Source of the DNA: Thiotrichales bacterium HSG1
GTDB taxonomy: Bacteria; Pseudomonadota; Gammaproteobacteria; Beggiatoales; Beggiatoaceae
Length of the DNA: 5,399 nucleotides
NCBI GenBank assembly: GCA_030378125.1
Contig: JAUCGN010000122.1
Coordinates: forward strand, 1-5,399
Reading direction: 5' to 3'
The notes under the pieces were generated by a model that was not told the DNA's origin, made no database searches, and saw only the letters and a list, made by a program, of their open reading frames with translations. The position numbers and the translations under genes were made by a program. This document shows, piece after piece, positions 1 to 5,335 of the stretch (positions within the stretch are counted from its first letter, which is position 1; each line of letters opens with the position of its first letter).

Positions 1-138
1 GCCCAAATTGGTTTGGCTGGTGGTACGCCTAATTTATTATATATCGGTGGTAAACCAGATCATAAGATAGATAATGCTAGTTTAGTTGATGAGATGGAAA
101 AATCGGTGAGAGATTATGTAAAAAAACCCCTTCTTTAG
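1..138 (+). CDS. 3' end of an unrecognised protein (partial)
   Basis: The reading frame is open from the first base and ends at TAG 136-138, giving the last 45 residues of a protein whose start lies outside the window. The visible part begins AQIGLAGGTPNLLYIGGKPD, a glycine-rich hydrophobic stretch, and continues as a charged helix-like segment ending DYVKKPLL. I do not recognise the family; the fragment has no catalytic motif I can name. The frame ends just after a run of seven A (120-126). A second frame that is open across this point continues the protein-like sequence to 239 (separate entry), so the TAG at 136 may not be the true end. The gene is on the same strand as the downstream 75-residue gene and lysC and is probably in the same transcription unit. 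Confidence 0.6.
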   Translation, partial: AQIGLAGGTPNLLYIGGKPDHKIDNASLVDEMEKSVRDYVKKPLL

Positions 139-239
139 TCCAAAAAACTGAATTTAAAGAGGGGGTAACATTAAGGAGGAATGCTATTGATAATATATTA
201 AGCAATGTATATGCCAATAACATTCAATTAGGTATTTAA
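120..239 (+). pseudogene. Frameshifted C-terminal continuation of the first gene
   Basis: In the -1 frame relative to the first gene there is no stop from 93 up to TAA 237-239. That frame contains no ATG, GTG or TTG in the interval, so it cannot easily be an independent gene. Joined at the A7 run (120-126), the protein would continue from DYVKK with TPSLVQKTEFKEGVTLRR and end NNIQLGI, about 37 extra residues of ordinary-looking composition. The resulting stop lies only two bases before the ATG of the next gene, the spacing expected within an operon. The run is in the register A_AAA_AAA of a classical -1 slippery heptamer, so programmed or transcriptional slippage is possible. A one-base indel, either a real mutation or a homopolymer sequencing error, is the simpler explanation. 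Confidence 0.5.
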
Positions 240-241
240 AC

Positions 242-469
242 ATGGATGACATTGAATTTGTAGCATGGTTATTATTCATGCTTACCTTTGCCGTCTTACC
301 AATTAAACCTATTTTTAGATTTATCTTTAAAAATAAAGACGACACTTTAAATGTTGCAGAGGAAAATTACCATGAAGAGCGGTATTCACAACTATATCGC
401 CCCGGTGATAAGCAATACGATAAAATTGTTAAATTATCTAACGATGCTAAAATAATCAATAAATTATAG
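242..469 (+). CDS. Small single-pass membrane protein, hypothetical (75 aa)
   Basis: I do not recognise this 75-residue protein. Residues 6-21 (FVAWLLFMLTFAVLPI) form a hydrophobic membrane segment. It is preceded by acidic D2, D3 and E5 and followed by K22, R26, K30 and K32, so the positive-inside rule puts the C-terminus in the cytoplasm. The remaining 45 residues are hydrophilic, rich in charged and aromatic residues (NYHEERYSQLYRPGDKQYDK), and could be a small cytoplasmic partner-binding tail. The start ATG at 242 has a weak AGG at 230-232 and lies two bases after a stop at 239. The TAG stop overlaps the Shine-Dalgarno of lysC, whose ATG is eight bases on, so translational coupling is likely. 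Its position does not by itself link it to lysine synthesis. The operon-like packing makes it more credible than a random small frame. Confidence 0.65.
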   Translation: MDDIEFVAWLLFMLTFAVLPIKPIFRFIFKNKDDTLNVAEENYHEERYSQLYRPGDKQYDKIVKLSNDAKIINKL

Positions 470-471
470 GA
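468..471 (+). promoter_or_regulatory. Shine-Dalgarno of lysC overlapping the upstream stop
   Basis: AGGA at 468-471 lies six bases before the lysC ATG (478) and shares bases with the TAG stop (467-469) of the small membrane protein. This arrangement favours coupled translation of the two genes. Confidence 0.55.
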
Positions 472-477
472 CAAATT

Positions 478-1692
478 ATGCCGTTAATTGTGCAAAAATA
501 CGGTGGCACATCTGTAGGTTCAGTCGAACGTATCATGGCTGTTGCTAAAAAAATTATATTGGCCAAATCACAAGGAAATGACTTAGTAATAGTAGTTTCT
601 GCTATGAGTGGGGAAACCAATCGACTAGTGAGCCTTGCCAAAGAAATTTCCGATCCCCCCAATGCTCGTGAATTTGATGTTTTATTGTCAACTGGTGAAC
701 AAGTTACCATCAGTTTATTGAGTATGGCTCTTGAAGCACAAGGTTGTCTGGCCCGTTCTTATACTGGAGCTCAAGTACATATTTTGACAGATAGCTCTCA
801 TAACAAAGCGCGGATCATTGACATTGATGACAAAAAAATTCATAGCGATCTTAAAGATGGTAAAGTAGTAGTAGTAGCCGGTTTTCAAGGTGTTGATGAA
901 CATGGCAATATAACTACTTTGGGACGTGGTGGTTCGGACACTACAGCAGTTGCTTTAGCGGCAGCTTTGAAAGCTGATGAATGTCAGATTTATACTGATG
1001 TAGATGGAGTCTACACAACTGATCCAAGAATGGTTTCTGATGCTCGTAGGCTTGAGCAAATTTGTTTTGAAGAAATGTTGGAAATGGCGAGTTTGGGTTC
1101 CAAAGTGTTACAAATCCGTTCAGTGGAATTTGCCAGTAAATATAATGTGCCATTACGAGTGCTTTCTGCCTTTGAGGATGGGCCGGGTACATTGATTACG
1201 ATAGAGAATAATAAAATGGAAAAGGCTTTAATTTCAGGTATAGCATTTAGTCGTGATGAGGCAAAGTTAACTTTGTTGGGAGTGGAGGATCGGCCAGGTA
1301 TTGCAGCTCATATTTTAGCTCCTATTTCAGAAGCTAACATTGAAGTTGATATGATTATCCAAAATAAGGGACAAGATAATACCACTGATTTTACCTTTAC
1401 AGTACATCGTAATGATTATAACAAATCATTGAATATATTAAATAATTTAACCGAAAGTTTGGGAGTGCGTGAAATAGTTGGTGATGAGCAAATTGTTAAA
1501 ATTTCACTGGTTGGAGTTGGAATGCGTTCTCACGCCGGCATTGCTAGTACAATGTTTAAAACTCTATCTGATGAGGGAATTAATATTCAAATGATATCTA
1601 CCTCAGAAATTAAGATTTCAGTAGTTGTAGACGAAAAATATTTGGAACTAGGAGTTCGAGTTTTACATGATGTTTTTGGTTTACAAGAATAA
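478..1692 (+). CDS. lysC: Aspartate kinase (monofunctional, two ACT domains)
   Basis: Cytoplasmic aspartokinase: phosphorylates L-aspartate with ATP to 4-phospho-aspartate, the committed step to lysine/diaminopimelate, threonine and methionine. At 404 residues it matches the usual length of the monofunctional class. Visible motifs are KYGGTSVG (7-14), LLSTGE (69-74), [12 protein letters not shown] (146-157) and the nucleotide-binding [13 protein letters not shown] (172-184). The C-terminal half holds two ACT domains (about 265-330 and 341-402), with [15 protein letters not shown] (295-309) typical of the effector-binding region, so feedback inhibition by lysine and/or threonine is expected. 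There is no homoserine dehydrogenase fusion. ATG 478 has AGGA six bases upstream and gives the family's standard N-terminus. M247 (ATG 1216) sits where alpha/beta-type enzymes start the small regulatory subunit. hisI follows after two bases. Confidence 0.97.
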   Translation: MPLIVQKYGGTSVGSVERIMAVAKKIILAKSQGNDLVIVVSAMSGETNRLVSLAKEISDPPNAREFDVLLSTGEQVTISLLSMALEAQGCLARSYTGAQVHILTDSSHNKARIIDIDDKKIHSDLKDGKVVVVAGFQGVDEHGNITTLGRGGSDTTAVALAAALKADECQIYTDVDGVYTTDPRMVSDARRLEQICFEEMLEMASLGSKVLQIRSVEFASKYNVPLRVLSAFEDGPGTLITIENNKMEKALISGIAFSRDEAKLTLLGVEDRPGIAAHILAPISEANIEVDMIIQNKGQDNTTDFTFTVHRNDYNKSLNILNNLTESLGVREIVGDEQIVKISLVGVGMRSHAGIASTMFKTLSDEGINIQMISTSEIKISVVVDEKYLELGVRVLHDVFGLQE

Positions 1693-1694
1693 AT

Positions 1695-2084
1695 ATGCAA
1701 ACTAATTGGTTAGATAAAATTGCTTGGAATAAACAAAGTTTAGTTCCTGCTATAGCCCAAGATATTGAAACTAAAGAAATCTTAATGATGGCTTGGATGA
1801 ACCGAGAAGCATTACAACTAACAATGCAAGAAAAACGAGCAGTTTACTGGTCTCGTTCCAGAAGTAAATTATGGTTTAAAGGAGAAGAGTCTGGACAAAT
1901 TCAACATGTCAAAGATATCAGACTTGATTGTGATAACGATGTAATTTTGTTAAAGGTTAAACAGGTAGGGGTGGCTTGTCATACCGGCCGCTATAACTGT
2001 TTTTTTCAACAGCTACAAAATGAAAAATGGGTAGTCATAGACCCGATATTAAAAGACCCAACTATTTTATATACAAACAACTAA
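1695..2084 (+). CDS. hisI: Phosphoribosyl-AMP cyclohydrolase
   Basis: Hydrolyses the purine ring of N1-(5-phosphoribosyl)-AMP, the third step of histidine biosynthesis, in the cytoplasm as a zinc- and magnesium-dependent homodimer. At 129 residues it is a stand-alone cyclohydrolase; the HisE pyrophosphohydrolase domain fused to it in enteric bacteria is absent. Family motifs are clear: [10 protein letters not shown] (31-40), [17 protein letters not shown] (51-67), LDCDND (77-82) and [11 protein letters not shown] (94-104). The expected zinc ligands are C79, C95 and C102, and the acidic magnesium site is D78, D80 and D82, all present. The start ATG is two bases after the lysC stop, and only a weak AAGA precedes it, so translation probably depends on coupling with lysC. 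No other histidine gene is visible; hisE must be elsewhere. Confidence 0.96.
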   Translation: MQTNWLDKIAWNKQSLVPAIAQDIETKEILMMAWMNREALQLTMQEKRAVYWSRSRSKLWFKGEESGQIQHVKDIRLDCDNDVILLKVKQVGVACHTGRYNCFFQQLQNEKWVVIDPILKDPTILYTNN

Positions 2085-2097
2085 CTTTATTAATACA

Positions 2098-2109
2098 AAT
2101 CAATTGATT
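2098..2109. repeat. 12-base perfect palindrome just before serA
   Basis: AATCAATTGATT is a perfect 12-base palindrome ending two bases before the serA ATG, in the place where a Shine-Dalgarno would normally sit. It could be a small operator or chance: in AT-rich DNA a window of this size should contain one or two palindromes of this length. Confidence 0.4.
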
Positions 2110-2111
2110 AA

Positions 2112-3284
2112 ATGTACAAAATACTAACATTAAATAATATCTCAGTAAAAGGTTTAGAACGTCTTCCGCGTGACGGTTACGAGGTGGCTTCAGAGATTGG
2201 TCATCCAGATGCAGTCTTATTACGTTCTTTCAAAATGCACGATTGGAAAATACCGACAACTTTAAAAGCAATCGGTCGAGCTGGAGCCGGAGTAAACAAT
2301 ATTCCAGTTGACAAGATGAGCAAGCTTGGTATCCCAGTATTTAACGCTCCTGGAGCCAATGCTAATGCAGTGAAAGAGTTAGTGTTAGCTGGCATGTTAT
2401 TAGCCGCTCGTAATTTATTACCCGCTTGGCAATATGTGAACAATTTGTCTGGTGCTGACAGTGAGATTTCCAAACAAGTTGAAGCAGGTAAGAAGCAATT
2501 TGTTGGTTACGAATTGGCTGGACGTACTTTGGGAGTTATTGGTCTTGGTGCTATTGGAGTTAAAGTAGCAAACGCCGCCAACGCTTTGGGTATGAATGTT
2601 ATTGGTTATGATCCAAATATTACGGTTAGAAATGCTTGGCAGCTATCAGCTCATGTAAAGCAAGCTAACAGTGTTGAAGACATGTTGTCACAAGTTGAAT
2701 TTTTGACTTTACATGTCCCTTTTATAGATGCTACCAACAATTTAATTAACCAAGAACGGTTACAAAATGCCAAGTCTGGTTTAACAATTCTTAACTTTTC
2801 TCGCAATGGTATTGTAAATGATGTTGCTGTTAGCGAAGCGATTAAAGCTAATATTATTAACGGTTACATAACTGATTTCCCTAACAGTTTATTAATAGGC
2901 CATGAACGAGTAGTAGCCCTACCACATCTTGGTGCATCAACTGGAGAAGCTGAGGAAAACTGTGCCATCATGGTGGCGGAGCAAGTACGGGATTATTTAG
3001 AAAATGGTACTATTAAAAACTCAGTTAATTTTCCAGAAATGAAGATGCCACGTACTAAAGAGGGTAATAGGTTATTAGTAGTAAATGCCAATGTTCCACG
3101 CATGATTGAACGCATTTCTGCAACGATTGCTAACCATAACTTAAACATTATGGATATGTTAAACCGTTCACGGGGTGATGTTGCTTGTACTTTAGTGGAT
3201 GTTGATAACGAAATTCCACAAGAAGTAGTGGATAGTCTGATTGCTACGGAGGGAGTGTTAACGGTGCGAACTAAGTTGAGATAA
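2112..3284 (+). CDS. serA: D-3-phosphoglycerate dehydrogenase with ACT domain
   Basis: Oxidises 3-phosphoglycerate to 3-phosphohydroxypyruvate with NAD, the first step of serine synthesis. The 390 residues comprise a split substrate domain (about 1-95 and 275-310), a Rossmann NAD domain (about 96-274) with GLGAIG (144-149) and the ribose-binding D167 of GYDP, and a C-terminal ACT domain (about 320-390), usually the serine feedback site. Catalytic R231 (NFSRNG) and H272 (LPHLGAST) are present. The loop between them is DFPNSLLIGHERVVALPH, shorter than the D-x-F-x-x-E-P loop of the E. coli enzyme and without its glutamate. With ASTGEAEENCA and KNSVNFP this resembles the short SerA subfamily I recall from clostridia and many other bacteria. 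Another 2-hydroxyacid dehydrogenase activity is less likely. It lies 27 bases after hisI, and no Shine-Dalgarno is visible before ATG 2112. Confidence 0.92.
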   Translation: MYKILTLNNISVKGLERLPRDGYEVASEIGHPDAVLLRSFKMHDWKIPTTLKAIGRAGAGVNNIPVDKMSKLGIPVFNAPGANANAVKELVLAGMLLAARNLLPAWQYVNNLSGADSEISKQVEAGKKQFVGYELAGRTLGVIGLGAIGVKVANAANALGMNVIGYDPNITVRNAWQLSAHVKQANSVEDMLSQVEFLTLHVPFIDATNNLINQERLQNAKSGLTILNFSRNGIVNDVAVSEAIKANIINGYITDFPNSLLIGHERVVALPHLGASTGEAEENCAIMVAEQVRDYLENGTIKNSVNFPEMKMPRTKEGNRLLVVNANVPRMIERISATIANHNLNIMDMLNRSRGDVACTLVDVDNEIPQEVVDSLIATEGVLTVRTKLR

Positions 3285-3289
3285 AGAAT

Positions 3290-3315
3290 GTTGGGTTACG
3301 CTTCGTTAACCCAAC
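3290..3315. repeat. Palindromic intergenic repeat (possible bidirectional terminator)
   Basis: GTTGGGTTA (3290-3298) pairs perfectly with TAACCCAAC (3307-3315). The spacer CGCTTCGT can add two C-G pairs around a CTT loop with one bulged T. It lies between the convergent ends of serA and the leucine-zipper gene. Neither strand shows a U-tract after the stem, so it is not a canonical intrinsic terminator, though the stem could still block both transcripts. I recall closely similar TTGGGTTA...TAACCCAACCTA palindromes as a dispersed repeat in Beggiatoa-like bacteria and cyanobacteria, which would make it a mobile palindromic element rather than a dedicated terminator. Confidence 0.7.
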
Positions 3316-3326
3316 CTAATACTATC

Positions 3327-3695
3327 TCAGTCTAAATGAGACCGCAAATGTTCTTCTTCCAATAAATGGTATAAAGCATTATTTCTTGCCAATTCCATAT
3401 CCATTAACTCAGAATATTCTTGGGCTTCTTGTAGTTCAAGATTGGTCTGATGTACTTCTTCACTCAATTGCAAATTTTCAGTTTTTAGTTGAGAATTTTC
3501 CGTCTTAAGTATTGAGTTCTCTTCGCGTAATTTATTTTTTTCAATTTTTAATCTTGAAATATCTATTTTTAAGCGAGAATTCTCTTCTCTAAATAGATTA
3601 CGTTCCAATTTCGTATGCGGAATATGCACTTTTGATACTATTGTTTTTTGAGAAAGAGTATTAGCATCAAGTGGGGTTTTGGTTTTAACTATCAT
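3327..3695 (-). CDS. Leucine-zipper coiled-coil protein, hypothetical (122 aa)
   Basis: Not a family I recognise. The N-terminal 34 residues are mildly basic and probably flexible. Residues 38-79 are six tandem heptads (ENSRLKI, DISRLKI, EKNKLRE, ENSILKT, ENSQLKT, ENLQLSE). Position d is F35, L42, L49, L56, L63, L70 and L77, exactly seven apart; position a is N39, I46, K53, N60, N67 and N74. Repeated asparagine at a is typical of parallel two-stranded zippers. The helix continues into an acidic tail (about 80-117). There is no signal peptide or membrane segment, so it is probably cytoplasmic. The start ATG (3693-3695) has AGGAGT seven bases upstream and a plausible promoter, supporting a real gene. 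It is convergent with serA and divergent from the DamX-like gene. A role as dimerising scaffold, adaptor or regulator is only inference from the coiled coil. Confidence 0.75.
   Translation of the reverse strand: MIVKTKTPLDANTLSQKTIVSKVHIPHTKLERNLFREENSRLKIDISRLKIEKNKLREENSILKTENSQLKTENLQLSEEVHQTNLELQEAQEYSELMDMELARNNALYHLLEEEHLRSHLD
3459..3584 (-). repeat. Six tandem 21-base (7-residue) coding repeats
   Basis: This stretch encodes residues 38-79 of the zipper protein as six consecutive heptads. The last three units (ENSILKT, ENSQLKT, ENLQLSE) are the most alike, which suggests growth by duplication of a 21-base unit followed by drift. Confidence 0.55.
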
Positions 3696-3702
3696 AGGTT
3701 TT

Positions 3703-3708
3703 ACTCCT
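3703..3708 (-). promoter_or_regulatory. Shine-Dalgarno of the leucine-zipper gene
   Basis: On the minus strand AGGAGT precedes the ATG at 3695 by seven bases. It is the strongest ribosome-binding site in the window and fixes the start of a gene that would otherwise be easy to doubt. Confidence 0.65.
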
Positions 3709-3740
3709 AAATATTTTAAATTAAATTTACCTTACAAGTA

Positions 3741-3769
3741 ACTGTAGTTCGGTTTTAGCTATTCGTCAA
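3741..3769 (-). promoter_or_regulatory. Candidate sigma70 promoter of the leucine-zipper gene
   Basis: Read on the minus strand, TTGACG (3764-3769) is a 5/6 match to the -35 box. After exactly 17 bases comes TACAGT (3741-3746), a 4/6 match to the -10 box. Transcription would start near 3734, giving a leader of about 40 bases with the Shine-Dalgarno near its end. Confidence 0.5.
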
Positions 3770-3934
3770 ATTTTTATTTAATGAAAAATTGTAACTACCT
3801 AACATGCCCATGCTAACTTTTTTCGGATATTTTTTTTAAACCATTAATTCCTATTTACCTATTATTAATTTATATTTGGCTGGTATTTATTATACCTTGA
3901 ACCCAATATCAATGAGTTGAGTATAAAATGAAAG

Positions 3935-4006
3935 TATGTTATGTTGAACGAATCAAAAAATTGTTATAAACTTAACAGAATCGTATTGTATTTTGTTCAT
4001 AACATA
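3935..4006. repeat. Long-spaced inverted repeat upstream of the DamX-like gene
   Basis: TATGTTATG (3935-3943) is the exact reverse complement of CATAACATA (3998-4006), with 54 bases between. Allowing a three-base bulge, GAAC (3946-3949) and GTTC (3995-3998) extend the stem. The repeat brackets the proposed promoter and ends 14 bases before the ATG at 4021, so it could be a paired operator or an mRNA structure near the start codon. Confidence 0.4.
3944..3972 (+). promoter_or_regulatory. Weak candidate promoter of the DamX-like gene
   Basis: TTGAAC (3944-3949) is followed after 17 bases by TAAACT (3967-3972), a 5/6 and a 4/6 match to the sigma70 boxes. Alternatives such as TATTAT at 3888-3893 exist in this AT-rich stretch, so the choice is uncertain. 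Confidence 0.3.
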
Positions 4007-4020
4007 TTCAGCAGCATATT

Positions 4021-5310
4021 ATGGCTATTCATTCCAAAAATCCATTTAGTTCAAGATTAACAAAATATTATTTAACCCCAGAATTAAGTCAACGGGTAAA
4101 TTTAATTTGTCATTTAATTCAAAACAGTGAGCAATTATTACTTATATTGGCCGAATCTGGTTATGGTAAAACAGCTCTATTAACTCAACTGAAAAAAATT
4201 GCCGAAATCCAACATGAACATTGGTGGACTTATAGCCATACTAGTACGCCAGCTATATCTCCAGAGACATTTACTTCCAAAATATTGACAGCTTTCAATG
4301 TACGTCATGACGGCAAACCCATAAATACCTTACAAGATAGCCTGCACAACCACATTGCTGCCACTCGTTATAATGGTCAATTACCAGTTTTATTCATTGA
4401 TGATGCTCATAAATTGCCCTTAGCAACTTTAAAATTTATTGTGGAGTTGGCTATGCAAGGTGAAGCTTTGACTAGAATGCGAGTAATATTATTTTGTGAA
4501 CCGCAAATAAGTAGTATTTTAGCGACTCCTGAATTTGAAATTGTACATAATACTTTAGTGCATAGTTTGGATATACCGTCTTTTTCCAAAACTCAAGTTC
4601 GAGATTACTTACAATTTTATATAAAAGACAGTAGCTATCGTAATGTTCATCCATTTACAAGTGATGTTATAAAAAATATATATAAAGATTCAGAAGGTGT
4701 GCCGGAAAAAATTAATCATTATGCAGGACGGATTTTACACCAGTTTGGTGAAAAACATTTTGTCCAACCATCTTTATCGTACTCAAAATTAAGTTGGGGA
4801 TTATCAATTGTTGTACTATTAATGTTAATTGCCGGAATTATCTATTGGCAATATCCAACTTTATTCAAAACACAACCTCCTCCAGTTGTTGAAAATTTTC
4901 AAAATGGTAAAAACTTGACAGAACATGCTGAAACTACAATTGAATCAGTTAAGCCAATTATCGTACCAACCATAACTGTTACAGATGCACAGGAAGACTC
5001 TTTGCCAATTACTCTTGAAGTTATGCAATCTGAGGAAAAATGGTTAAAAAAACAAAATCCCCAAAATTATACATTACAAGTTTTAGGAGCGTATGATAAA
5101 GTAGTGTTGAATAAATTTTTGGAACAGCATGAACTCAGTGATACGAGCATGTACAAAACTTCTTTTCGAGGACGGGATTGGTATGTTTTATTATCTGGAA
5201 ATTATGCTAGCTATTCTCAAGCAACAACAGCGTTATCTCAATTACCGGAATCATTGCGTGCAACTACTAAACCATGGATTCGTACTTTTGGTAGTCTTAA
5301 AACAAAATAA
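4021..5310 (+). CDS. DamX-like protein: AAA/ExeA-type ATPase, membrane segment, SPOR domain
   Basis: This 429-residue protein has three parts. An N-terminal cytoplasmic AAA/ExeA-like domain carries a Walker A-like AESGYGKT (44-51) and Walker B VLFIDDAH (123-130), with the RVILFCEPQI strand (154-163) behind it. One membrane helix follows at about 259-278 (WGLSIVVLLMLIAGIIYW). After a proline- and charge-rich linker comes a C-terminal SPOR domain (about 346-425) with YTLQVLGAYDK, GRDWYVLLSGNYASYSQA, LP and PWIRTFGSLK. SPOR domains bind glycan strands stripped of stem peptides at the division septum, and DamX family members are accessory division proteins. E. coli DamX lacks this ATPase domain, but homologues with it are common in other gammaproteobacteria. 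The usual aroK-aroB neighbours are not visible. ATG 4021 has no good Shine-Dalgarno but gives the expected NPF...YY N-terminus. The first Walker glycine is replaced by A44. damX would be a defensible symbol. Confidence 0.88.
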   Translation: MAIHSKNPFSSRLTKYYLTPELSQRVNLICHLIQNSEQLLLILAESGYGKTALLTQLKKIAEIQHEHWWTYSHTSTPAISPETFTSKILTAFNVRHDGKPINTLQDSLHNHIAATRYNGQLPVLFIDDAHKLPLATLKFIVELAMQGEALTRMRVILFCEPQISSILATPEFEIVHNTLVHSLDIPSFSKTQVRDYLQFYIKDSSYRNVHPFTSDVIKNIYKDSEGVPEKINHYAGRILHQFGEKHFVQPSLSYSKLSWGLSIVVLLMLIAGIIYWQYPTLFKTQPPPVVENFQNGKNLTEHAETTIESVKPIIVPTITVTDAQEDSLPITLEVMQSEEKWLKKQNPQNYTLQVLGAYDKVVLNKFLEQHELSDTSMYKTSFRGRDWYVLLSGNYASYSQATTALSQLPESLRATTKPWIRTFGSLKTK

Positions 5311-5325
5311 ATTTTATGTTTCAAC

Positions 5326-5329
5326 AGGA
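5326..5329 (+). promoter_or_regulatory. Shine-Dalgarno of the last, partial gene
   Basis: AGGA at 5326-5329 lies six bases before the ATG at 5336 and supports that start. There is no terminator in the 25-base gap after the DamX-like gene, so the two are probably cotranscribed. Confidence 0.5.
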
Positions 5330-5335
5330 TAAATT

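Larger units (their letters stand above)
3696..4020. other. 325-base AT-rich divergent intergenic region
   Basis: No gene is supported here. Besides the two promoter candidates and the long-spaced inverted repeat listed separately, it contains a small AT hairpin. Its arms are AATTTTT (3769-3775) and AAAAATT (3784-3790), flanked by GTAGTT (3744-3749) and its complement AACTAC (3793-3798). The hexamer GTAACT also occurs at 3738-3743 and 3791-3796. These elements overlap the minus-strand promoter and could be binding sites, but the base composition makes chance symmetry likely. No tRNA or recognised riboswitch was seen. Confidence 0.5.

Noticed and set aside
173..187. Strong Shine-Dalgarno-like AAGGAGG followed by ATG at 181
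   Set aside because: The ATG is too close (one base) and opens a six-codon frame ending at TAA 199; TTG 187 is in the same short frame and ATG 205 also stops quickly. The purines are better read as Arg-Arg codons of the frameshifted extension.
139..477. Lysine riboswitch or attenuator ahead of lysC
   Set aside because: The stretch is almost entirely coding (extension to 239, small gene 242-469), and no long structured leader or terminator hairpin with U-tract was seen.
456..710. Minus-strand open frame over the start of lysC
   Set aside because: It overlaps a certain gene in antisense and has no family motifs; it is a shadow of lysC codon usage. The same holds for minus-strand frames at 715-903, 941-1192, 2201-2473, 4407-4589 and 4472-4654.
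1004..1195. Plus-strand 63-codon frame inside lysC
   Set aside because: It lies wholly within the conserved kinase domain in another frame and looks like a shadow; the same applies to 5129-5332 within and past the SPOR-coding region.
2869..4951. Scattered TAACTGA heptamers (2869-2875 plus; 3021-3027 and 4945-4951 as TCAGTTA)
   Set aside because: Tandem TAACTGA repeats are known from large sulfur bacteria, but here there are only three single copies inside coding sequence and no array, so they carry no weight.
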